Made by a program: the position numbers and the translations under genes. Positions 46,801 through 53,130 of a stretch of 64,000 bases of DNA are shown piece by piece. Under the pieces are notes generated by a model that saw nothing but the letters and a program-made list of their open reading frames with translations, had not been told where the DNA came from and ran no database searches. The DNA is taken from NCBI GenBank assembly GCA_017305935.1, contig JAFKJU010000008.1, forward strand, positions 242,796 to 306,795, written 5' to 3'. Positions within the stretch are counted from its first letter, which is position 1; every line of letters starts with the position of its first letter. Source of the DNA: Hyphomicrobiales bacterium. Its GTDB lineage: Bacteria; Pseudomonadota; Alphaproteobacteria; Rhizobiales; Rhizobiaceae.

Positions 46801-48592
46801 GCAGCACGACGCGGCTCGCCTGGCCCGAACGGTCGCTGAGGCCGATGTCGAAGGTCTGCTCGCTGACCACGGAGAAGCCGAGGTTTTCCAGAAGCGGCAC
46901 GCGCCGCGACAGGGCAAGCTGGCCGTTGCCGTGATAGATCTTCAGCGACAGGCTGGCCGGCCCCTCGCCCGGGCGATGGCGGAAGGCGATCCGAACAGGC
47001 GCGCCGGCGGCGCAGGCGGCGATGTCGTCGAGATCGGCGACCGTTTCTTCCGGCGTGAAGGATTCCTGATAGGCCGGGGTGACGGAAATCTCCGGCGCGG
47101 ACGGGCCGGCGAGGAAGGCGAAACGATCCTCCCAGCGTGCGGCCAGCGCCCGGATGGTTTCCTCAAGCTTCGCCTGCGGCACGCGCGGCGTCTTGCCGCC
47201 GGAGCGGCCGATGATGAAATGCACCCGCGCCACCCCGCCTTCGGGGAAGGCCGGGTAATAGGCGGAAACGCGCCCGTCATAGACGGTCTTCAGATAGGTG
47301 CCGATCTTTTCGCGCACCACCGAATCGTATTCCTCGCGCGGCACGTAGACGATGACCGAGACGAAGCGGTCGAAATGGTCGATGCGCGGCAGGACGCGCA
47401 CGCGCGGCCGCTCGGTCAGCTCGTTGATCTGCTCGCAGAAACGCACCAGGAGTGTGGTGTCGATCTGGAAGAGATCGTCGCGCGGATAGGATTCCAGCGT
47501 ATTTTGCAGCATCTTGCCGGAATGGCTCTGCGGATCGAAGCCGAAATGATCGACGACGCGGGCGACCTTATCGCGCAGCAACGGAATTTGCGCCGCCGGA
47601 TGGGTATAGGCGGTCGAGGTGAACAGGCCGACGATGCGCAGCTCGCCGACGACATTGCCTTGCGGATCGAAGCGCTTGACGCCGACATAGTCCATATAGG
47701 CGCGGCGATGGACCACCGACTTGACGTTCGCCTTGGTGACGATCAGGAAATCCGGTCCTTCGAGGAAGGCGAGGATCTCGGGCGTGGTGGTGACGGCGTC
47801 CTTGCCCTGGCGCAGCACCAGAACGTCCGGGTTGGACAGGATGCCAAGGCCCTTGCCCTTGTCGCGCTCCAGCGTCGCGTCTGGCCCGGTGCCGGAATAG
47901 ATGTATTCGCGCATGCCGAGGAAGGTGAAATTGTTCTGGCGCAGCCATTCGAGGAAGGCATGGGCCTCGTCGCGGTCACCCTTGCGGCGCACCGGGCCAT
48001 AGGTGGCCATGTCCTGCATGGCGCTGTCGAGCGTGTCGAGCATCGCCTGCCAGTCCTCGACGGCGACATGCACCTGGCCGAGAACGTTTTCCAGCCTGGC
48101 GATCAGATCGGTCGCCTGTTCCGGCGACAGCGGCGCCAGATGCAGGTGGATGTGGCTGATGCGCACCGCCGGGCTGCTCGTCTGCTCGGTGCCGTGCAGG
48201 CCGATCGTTCCGTCCTGCTCGCGCACGAAGATCGGATGCACCGCCATGAAGATGTCGCGATAGCTGGTCGTCACCTCGCCCATGACCGAATCATAGAGGA
48301 AAGGCTTGTTGCGGTCGGTGATCGTCAGGATCGAGACGGGCACCCCGGCCGGATTGACACCATCGATGCTGCCGATGGAAATGCGCGCCGCATCGCCATC
48401 CCAGAGGGCGATTTCCTTTGCCGCATGGATGCAGGACAGCGCCAGCATCTCGGGCGTATACAGCTCGAGATCGTCATTGCTGGCGCGGCCGAAAAGCAGG
48501 TCGGGCGCGACATGCGGCTCGCCGGATGCGGCCGCGATCTTTCTCGCGCTTTCGATCTGCTTTTCACGTTTCGGATTGTTTCGGGTCCCCAT
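43805..48592 (-). CDS. NAD-specific glutamate dehydrogenase, large (180 kDa) class
   Basis: About 1,595 residues, the size of the large bacterial NAD-GDH class. It deaminates glutamate to 2-oxoglutarate and ammonia, a catabolic role. The N-terminal half holds ACT-like regulatory segments. The catalytic domain shows RGGLRWSDRAQDYRTEVLGL near residue 800, then KNSVIVPVGAKGGF. The NAD-binding region has GEGANLGVTQRGRIAY near 1120, and GIGTYIKG is also family-typical. I chose the ATG giving MGTRNNPKREKQIESARKI because GAGAGGGA precedes it; a GTG at 48610 lacks a ribosome site. It is monocistronic and divergent from pdxY. A very long open frame on the opposite strand is a shadow. Confidence 0.95.
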   Translation of the reverse strand: MGTRNNPKREKQIESARKIAAASGEPHVAPDLLFGRASNDDLELYTPEMLALSCIHAAKEIALWDGDAARISIGSIDGVNPAGVPVSILTITDRNKPFLYDSVMGEVTTSYRDIFMAVHPIFVREQDGTIGLHGTEQTSSPAVRISHIHLHLAPLSPEQATDLIARLENVLGQVHVAVEDWQAMLDTLDSAMQDMATYGPVRRKGDRDEAHAFLEWLRQNNFTFLGMREYIYSGTGPDATLERDKGKGLGILSNPDVLVLRQGKDAVTTTPEILAFLEGPDFLIVTKANVKSVVHRRAYMDYVGVKRFDPQGNVVGELRIVGLFTSTAYTHPAAQIPLLRDKVARVVDHFGFDPQSHSGKMLQNTLESYPRDDLFQIDTTLLVRFCEQINELTERPRVRVLPRIDHFDRFVSVIVYVPREEYDSVVREKIGTYLKTVYDGRVSAYYPAFPEGGVARVHFIIGRSGGKTPRVPQAKLEETIRALAARWEDRFAFLAGPSAPEISVTPAYQESFTPEETVADLDDIAACAAGAPVRIAFRHRPGEGPASLSLKIYHGNGQLALSRRVPLLENLGFSVVSEQTFDIGLSDRSGQASRVVLHDMQLDVADGRAVDLEREGARLEEAFLAAFAGTVDNDSFNRLILSADLSAREVTVLRAYSRYLRQAGIAYSQDYIAATLGKYPAISALIVRLFRDTLDPKLAEKARVKRVSELHEKIETALSAVPSLDDDRILRRFVNAIDATLRTNYFQRHADGTPKAMLAFKLDPKLLDGLPEPRPFREIFVYGVEVEGVHLRFGKVARGGLRWSDRAQDYRTEVLGLVKAQQVKNSVIVPVGAKGGFFPKNLPTGGSREAVFAAGTEAYKTYIRTLLSITDNIVDDAIVPPADTVRLDGDDPYFVVAADKGTATFSDTANGLAQEAGFWLDDAFASGGSAGYDHKKMGITARGAWETVKRHFREMDIDIQTTPFTVAGVGDMSGDVFGNGMLLSEKIQLVAAFDHRDIFIDPSPDIRATFAERKRLFGLARSSWQDFERTKLSPGGMIISRTEKSVTLTPQAAQVIGIDKSVATPFEIMTAILKAPVDLLWFGGIGTYIKGTSETDADVGDRANDAIRVNADEVRARVIGEGANLGVTQRGRIAYSLKGGRCNSDAIDNSAGVNSSDVEVNIKIALSTPMRDGRLPRPKRNQLLAAMTSEVASLVLRNNYLQSLAISLTERKGTANGEELGRLMDVLEAGGQLNRKVEVLPDAAAMAERYAAGRPLTRPEIGVLLSYAKLVLFDELIASPVPDDAHFHGTLMHYFPAKMQRPYAADIAAHRLRREIIATSLANEVVNRGGPGFVVQMSEATGTTPADVVKAAMLAREGFGLQRLWAEADALDNRIGGQAQNALYAVIGDIYAALTRVLLKTGLHRAELGKAISSLQSAAKNLKGIIHSIMPADLAEDIAAREAEFLAAGVPEALTLEVAGLVPLVVTPEIMQIAAATGESLTRAAEAYFTVSQTFRVGRLLLSGSRIVANDHFDGLALSRSLDQIAAARRDIVIAALGKHPKDKQPVQAWYAGDRVRINRIAEQLTSLGDSGEPSLAKLSVAAGLLSDLAHNPAL

Positions 48593-48787
48593 GGAATATT
48601 CCCTCTCCACGATATGCGGGCATTGGAAAATGAAAATCGGAGAAAATTGTTAGAGAATGATGTAACCAAGGCAATTCGATATTATCCACCCCTTGTTTCA
48701 CGTTTTCCGGTGTCGTTAGCCTTTATTTTCGGCCGATCGGAAGGAAAATCGATTGAAATTCGTCGGGGCAATGCGGAAAAGAAAACA

Positions 48788-49663
48788 ATGAGCGAAGACA
48801 AGCGCGGTGCGGTGATGGTCATTTCCAGCCATGTGATTCGCGGCTCGGTCGGAAACCGCGCCGCGGTCTTCGCCCTCGAATCCCTGGGCTTTCCGGTCTG
48901 GGCCATGCCGACCGTGGTGTTGCCCTGGCATCCGGGCCATGGCCCGTCCACCCGCATGACCTTTTCCGAGGCCGATTTCGACAAGGCGATCGACGACCTC
49001 ATTCGCGCGCCCTGGATCGGCGAGGTGCGTGGCGTGCTGACCGGTTATTTCGGCAATGCGGCGCAGGTTTCGGCGGTGGCGCGGCTGATTGCCGCTTTGC
49101 GGGAAAACCGGCCGGATCTGCTTTATGTCTGCGATCCGGTCATGGGCGATCTCGGCGGGCTCTACATCCCCGAGCCGACGGCGGTCGCGATTCGCGACGA
49201 ACTCATCCCGCTCGCCTCGCTCACCACCCCCAACCGCTACGAACTCGCCTGGATGGCCGGCGGCGCGCTGGACAGCAATGCGGCGATCATGGATGCGGCA
49301 CTGTCGCTCGGGCCCTCGCGGATGCTGGTGACCTCGGCCGTGCCGATGATGGCCGGCGGCACCGGCAACCTCTATCTCTCGGGGCGCCATGCGCTTCTGG
49401 CCGAGCACCGGCTGATCGACAATCCACCGAACGGGCTCGGCGACCTGCTGGCCGCCGTGTTCACCGCCCGGCTTCTCGAAGGCGTCGACGAGGAGCGGGC
49501 GCTGCAACTTGCCACGGCGACCGTCTACGAGATCCTGGCGCGCACCGCCAGGCGCGGCGGCGACGAACTGACGCTGGAGAGCGATATTTCCAGTCTGTCC
49601 TCACCGATGGCCATGGTGCAGATGCGCCGCCTGATGCATCCGGCGCAAGCGCGGAAACGCTGA
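48788..49663 (+). CDS. pdxY: Pyridoxal kinase
   Basis: A 291-residue ribokinase-fold enzyme that phosphorylates pyridoxal to PLP in the salvage route. It starts MSEDKRGAVMVISSHVIRGS and continues VGNRAAVFALESLGFPVWA, the family N-terminus. CDPVMGDLGGLYIPE and the catalytic GxGD in NPPNGLGDLLAAVFTA are intact. The start follows GGAAAAG. The frame stays open far upstream only because of the shadow ORF opposite the glutamate dehydrogenase gene. Confidence 0.93.
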   Translation: MSEDKRGAVMVISSHVIRGSVGNRAAVFALESLGFPVWAMPTVVLPWHPGHGPSTRMTFSEADFDKAIDDLIRAPWIGEVRGVLTGYFGNAAQVSAVARLIAALRENRPDLLYVCDPVMGDLGGLYIPEPTAVAIRDELIPLASLTTPNRYELAWMAGGALDSNAAIMDAALSLGPSRMLVTSAVPMMAGGTGNLYLSGRHALLAEHRLIDNPPNGLGDLLAAVFTARLLEGVDEERALQLATATVYEILARTARRGGDELTLESDISSLSSPMAMVQMRRLMHPAQARKR

Positions 49664-49688
49664 GTTCACGACCGAGCCTTCGAGGCCA

Positions 49689-49742
49689 ACAGGATTTTGC
49701 ACTGCGAAGGTTGATCTTGACCGAAGACAAGATTAATCCTGT
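49689..49742 (+). promoter_or_regulatory. Nested inverted repeats in the carbonic anhydrase leader
   Basis: Outer arms ACAGGATT (49689-49696) and AATCCTGT (49735-49742) are perfect inverted repeats. Inside, TTGATCTTG (49711-49719) pairs with CAAGATTAA (49728-49736) at 8 of 9 positions. The right arms overlap by two bases and reach to 4 bp before the ATG at 49747. RNA structure or a dyad operator over the translation start is possible. Confidence 0.4.
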
Positions 49743-49746
49743 CTCC

Positions 49747-50433
49747 ATGCAGACGTTTCCTTCCTCGCTTCTGAACGGTTATCGCAACTTCATGGACGGG
49801 CGTTACGTCGATGAACGCGAACGCTATCGCCGCCTTGCCGAAAACGGCCAGACGCCACAGACCCTGGTGATCGCCTGTTGCGACTCGCGCGCCGCTCCCG
49901 AAACGATCTTCGACAGCCGGCCGGGCGAACTCTTCGTCATCCGCAACGTCGCCAACATGATGCCGCCCTACGAGCCGGACGGGCATTACCACTCGACCTC
50001 GGCAGCGCTCGAATTTGCGGTGCAGGCGCTGAAGGTCAAGGATATCGTCGTCATGGGCCATGGCCGCTGCGGCGGCATCAAGGCGGCGCTCGATCCGGCC
50101 GCCGAGCCGCTGTCGCCAGGCGATTTCATCGGCCGCTGGATGAACCTCTTGAAACCCGCCGCCGAGCAGATCCAGAACAACGACGCCATGACAGCCACCG
50201 AGCGGCAGACGGCGCTGGAGCGCATCTCGATCCGCAATTCGATCAGGAACCTGCGCACCTTCCCCTGCGTGGGCATCCTCGAGGAACGCGGCAAATTGAA
50301 AATCCACGGCGCCTGGTTCGATATCGGCAATGGCGAATTGTGGATCATGGACAGCAAGACCGGCGATTTCGGCCGTCCGGATCTGACCGGGATTGCCGAG
50401 GAAACACCGCCGGCCGAGCCGGCCGCATCCTGA
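49747..50433 (+). CDS. Beta-class carbonic anhydrase
   Basis: A 228-residue zinc enzyme interconverting CO2 and bicarbonate. Zinc ligands and catalytic dyad are in ACCDSRAAPE near residue 44 and GHGRCGGIKA near 104; FVIRNVANMMPP is also typical. The start MQTFPSSLLNGYRNFMDGRY matches the family, but the ATG has no ribosome site. A TTG at 49717 (giving MTEDKINPVSMQTF) has GAAGG at 6 bp, so the true start could be there. It follows pdxY in the same direction, and a terminator lies after it. Confidence 0.93.
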   Translation: MQTFPSSLLNGYRNFMDGRYVDERERYRRLAENGQTPQTLVIACCDSRAAPETIFDSRPGELFVIRNVANMMPPYEPDGHYHSTSAALEFAVQALKVKDIVVMGHGRCGGIKAALDPAAEPLSPGDFIGRWMNLLKPAAEQIQNNDAMTATERQTALERISIRNSIRNLRTFPCVGILEERGKLKIHGAWFDIGNGELWIMDSKTGDFGRPDLTGIAEETPPAEPAAS

Positions 50434-50447
50434 CATCCGCTGGAATC

Positions 50448-50484
50448 AAAAAGCCCGCTTCCCCACGCGGAAAGCAGGCTTTTT
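50448..50484. terminator. Bidirectional terminator between carbonic anhydrase and transglycosylase genes
   Basis: The stem AAAAAGCC-CGCTT / AAGC-GGCTTTTT (one mismatch) has an 11-nt loop and T runs on both strands. The flanking genes converge on it. Confidence 0.8.
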
Positions 50485-50501
50485 GCCGTCCTGAAGACGA
50501 C

Positions 50502-51323
50502 TTATTCGCCGTCGATTCGGGCGCCGATATAGGCGATGGCGCGCTGGTAGACGCTGGCTGCGTTCCACCCCTGCAGGGCGCCGAAATTGGGCTCTCCCGG
50601 CTGATAGCCGGCGCCGGGGCGCCAGCCGTGGCCGCGCAGGAAGTTGGCGGTTGAGGCCAGCGCATCGGCGCGCGAGCCGACGAGATCGATATGGCCGTTG
50701 CCATCGCCATCGACCCCGAAGCGCACGACGTTACGCGGGAGGAACTGCGTCTGGCCGATTTCGCCATGGGCGGCGCCGCGCGCCGTGGTGCTGAGGTCGC
50801 CACGGGCGACGAGCTGCAGAGCTGCATAGAGCTGGTCGGTGAAGTAATCGGAGCGGCGGCAGTCATAGGCGAGCGTCGAGACGGCGGAGAGCGTGTGCTC
50901 CTTGCCGAGGAAGCTGCCGAAGCCGGTTTCCATACCCCAGATGGCGATCAGCGGGCCGGCGGGGACGCCAAAGCGCTGCTCGATGCGGGCAAACAGCGCC
51001 GCGTTGGATTTCTTCATGCCCTTGCCGCGCGAGATGATCGCCTGACCGCCACGCTTCTGCATGAACTGCTCGAAGGAGAGCTTGAAGCTTTTCTGGCCGC
51101 GGTCGGCGCGGATGGTTGCGGTGTTGTAACGGACATTGGCGAAGGCCTTGTCCAGAACCGAGCGGCTGACGCCCTGGCCTGCCGCTTCCTGCTTGAAGTC
51201 CTGTACCCAGGCCTCGAAGCCGGCGGCATTGTTGCCGCAGCGGGCGGCAAACGCCGAAAGCGGGTTGAGGGCGACCGCCGCCGTGCCGGCGAGCGCGATC
51301 AGAATGGTTCTTGCAATGCGCAT
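50502..51323 (-). CDS. Lytic murein transglycosylase, MltB family
   Basis: A 273-residue exported enzyme. The signal peptide is MRIARTILIALAGTAAVALN, ending near AFAARCG. The catalytic glutamate is in IWGMETGFGSFLG near residue 129, and GEIGQTQFLPRNVVRFGVDG and GNGHIDLV are the MltB-type core. It cleaves glycan strands to 1,6-anhydro-MurNAc. The length lacks the C-terminal peptidoglycan-binding domain of longer relatives. The ATG chosen precedes the signal peptide and has GGGGACGG upstream; the frame runs further to 51404. Confidence 0.92.
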   Translation of the reverse strand: MRIARTILIALAGTAAVALNPLSAFAARCGNNAAGFEAWVQDFKQEAAGQGVSRSVLDKAFANVRYNTATIRADRGQKSFKLSFEQFMQKRGGQAIISRGKGMKKSNAALFARIEQRFGVPAGPLIAIWGMETGFGSFLGKEHTLSAVSTLAYDCRRSDYFTDQLYAALQLVARGDLSTTARGAAHGEIGQTQFLPRNVVRFGVDGDGNGHIDLVGSRADALASTANFLRGHGWRPGAGYQPGEPNFGALQGWNAASVYQRAIAYIGARIDGE

Positions 51324-51480
51324 CGGTGTGTCCGTCCCCACGAGTGCCATCGAAATCCGGGATCGGCCGCCGGTCGGTGCCGGCGGGGATCCCCACTTAT
51401 GCAAAAGCTTCGCCTGCTTTTGACGTGAGGCGAAGTTTTATGCAGAAATGGTTACCAAACCGTATCAGGCGGCCTGCTTC

Positions 51481-51581
51481 TTGCAGCGCCGCGCGTCATT
51501 TCATGACGCGCAAAGGACGCTGCAACACTTAAAAAGTGCATAATTTTTTCTGAAATCGATTTCGATTTCCGAAATTATGCA
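51481..51581. repeat. Rhizobial double-hairpin repeat overlapping the asd stop
   Basis: Two hairpins in tandem. The first is TTGCAGCG/CGCTGCAA enclosing GCGCGTCAT-TTC-ATGACGCGC, with the spacer AAAGGA. The second is TGCATAATTT/AAATTATGCA enclosing GAAATCG/CGATTTC. I recall this approximately 100-bp layout as a frequent intergenic element of rhizobia. The second hairpin includes the asd TAA and is followed on the minus strand by CTTTTTA, so it can act as the asd terminator. Confidence 0.65.
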
Positions 51582-52600
51582 CGCGCCTTGATCAACCCGC
51601 GATTGATCAAAAGCTCGGCGATCTGAACCGCGTTCAGAGCCGCGCCCTTGCGCAGGTTGTCGGAGACCACCCACATGTTGAGGCCGTTCTCGACGGTCGC
51701 GTCCTCGCGGATGCGCGAGATGAAGGTCGCGTCTTCGCCGGCCGATTCGTACGGCGTGATGTAGCCGCCGTTTTCGTGCTTGTCGATCACCTGGCAACCG
51801 GGCGCTTCGCGCAGGATATCGCGCGCCTGCTCGGCGGTGATTTCCTTCTCGAACTCGATGTTGACCGATTCGGAATGGCCGATGAAGACGGGAACGCGCA
51901 CGGCCGTGCAGGTCACCTTGATCTTCGGGTCGAGCATCTTCTTGGTCTCGGCCAGAACCTTCCACTCTTCCTTGGTGTAGCCGTCTTCCATGAAGACGTC
52001 GATGTGCGGAATGACGTTGAAGGCGATGCGCTTGGTGAACTTCTTGGTCTCGATCGGATCGGCGACGAAGACGGCGCGGGTCTGGTTGAACAACTCGTCC
52101 ATGCCATCCTTGCCGGCGCCGGAGACCGACTGGTAGGTCGAGACGACGACGCGCTTGATGGTGGCGGCGTCATGCAGCGGCTTCAGCGCGACGACGAGCT
52201 GGGCGGTCGAGCAATTCGGATTGGCGATGATGTTCTTCTTGGCGAAACCGGCAATGGCGTCCGGGTTCACTTCCGGCACGATCAACGGCACCTCGGCGTC
52301 GTAGCGCCAGGCGGACGAGTTGTCGATGACGACGCAGCCTTGAGCGCCGATCTTCGGCGACCACTTCTTGGAAACGTCGCCGCCGGCCGACATCAGGCAG
52401 ATGTCGGTGTCGGAGAAATCGTAGTTTTCAAGGTTGGAAACCTTCAGAACCTTGTCGCCGTAGGAGACTTCCGTGCCCTGCGAGCGCGCCGATGCCAGCG
52501 GCACGATCTCGTCGGCGGGAAAACCGCGCTCGGCGAGGATGTTGAGCATTTCCCGGCCGACATTGCCGGTCGCGCCTGCGATTGCTACCTTGAAACCCAT
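51575..52600 (-). CDS. asd: Aspartate-semialdehyde dehydrogenase
   Basis: A 341-residue NADPH-dependent enzyme of the aspartate pathway, leading to lysine/diaminopimelate, threonine and methionine. The NADP fold is MGFKVAIAGATGNVGREML. The catalytic Cys is in IANPNCSTAQLVVALKPLHD near residue 128. VSTYQSVSGAGK and VPVFIGHSESVNIEFE are conserved. The start ATG has GAGAGTGAGA before it; upstream codons are not part of the protein. The stop lies inside an intergenic repeat. Confidence 0.96.
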   Translation of the reverse strand: MGFKVAIAGATGNVGREMLNILAERGFPADEIVPLASARSQGTEVSYGDKVLKVSNLENYDFSDTDICLMSAGGDVSKKWSPKIGAQGCVVIDNSSAWRYDAEVPLIVPEVNPDAIAGFAKKNIIANPNCSTAQLVVALKPLHDAATIKRVVVSTYQSVSGAGKDGMDELFNQTRAVFVADPIETKKFTKRIAFNVIPHIDVFMEDGYTKEEWKVLAETKKMLDPKIKVTCTAVRVPVFIGHSESVNIEFEKEITAEQARDILREAPGCQVIDKHENGGYITPYESAGEDATFISRIREDATVENGLNMWVVSDNLRKGAALNAVQIAELLINRGLIKARA

Positions 52601-52668
52601 GTTCTCACTCTCTTTCTCTTCTCTCCACTGTTTCGGAGGGGGAGGCCGCATGGGATATCAGCGGCTTC

Positions 52669-52705
52669 CTGTCCCCGACCGAGCCGGGGAGAGAGCGGCA
52701 GGCCA
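52669..52705. repeat. Short palindromic intergenic repeat, copy 2
   Basis: CTGTCCCCG and CGGGGAGAG flank a short loop, then AGCGGCAGGCCA follows. It shares 15 identical bases (GAGAGCGGCAGGCCA) with the copy at 43738-43774. It lies upstream of asd and directly after the putative small ORF. Confidence 0.45.
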
Positions 52706-52711
52706 GAGACG

Positions 52712-52831
52712 TCAGACGGTTTTCGTCGTCGTCGTTTTGGCCTTGGTTTTGGAAGAAACCGGAACAGGAGACATCCCCCGCGCCATCACTGCGCGGCCAT
52801 GGAGATCGGCGATGTCATCGGCCTCGATCAT
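52712..52831 (-). CDS. Putative 39-residue protein upstream of asd
   Basis: A short frame, MIEADDIADLHGRAVMARGM followed by SPVPVSSKTKAKTTTTKTV. The ribosome site AAGGA stands 8 bp before the ATG. The N-terminal half is acidic and the C-terminal half is a Lys/Thr-rich low-complexity tail, with no membrane segment. It is oriented like asd, with its stop about 110 bp upstream of the asd start. I do not recognise a family. Support is the ribosome site and codon pattern only. Confidence 0.4.
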   Translation of the reverse strand: MIEADDIADLHGRAVMARGMSPVPVSSKTKAKTTTTKTV

Positions 52832-53057
52832 GGACGGTTCCTTTTTCCGCTGCTGCTATTGAGGATTTTCGCCCGCAAGTCAAGCGGATTTGGCATGCGC
52901 GGAGGGTGCCGGCGATACCGATCGCAATCGCGCATTAGACGAAAGTCATAATCCCAAAGCCGCTCTCTGCGGCGGGCCGCTTTTCTGTCACATTTCCGGC
53001 AGGCGTAGACCGTTGACGGCGATCCGGGAGAGAGCGGGTCGATACGCTGGTTTCAAG

Positions 53058-53110
53058 GCAGTTCCAGCAAAAGTGTGAAGCGGTTTTGCGTTTGGAATTG
53101 CATCCGACAA
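53058..53110. repeat. Rhizobial intergenic palindromic repeat, copy C
   Basis: GCAGTTCC ... GGAATTGC form the outer arms, with CAAAAGTGTGAAGCGGTTTTG inside. Layout and sequence resemble copy A at 26350. It lies 21 bp before the MHS transporter start and thus in its leader. Confidence 0.6.
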
Positions 53111-53130
53111 TCTGTGGAGGACAGATCATC

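Noticed and set aside
44381..48787. Enormous open frame antisense to the glutamate dehydrogenase gene, merging into pdxY
   Set aside because: Typical shadow frame of a G+C-rich gene with strong codon bias. The peptide is low-complexity (Gly/Arg/Ala/Asp) with no family resemblance; only the final pdxY part is real.
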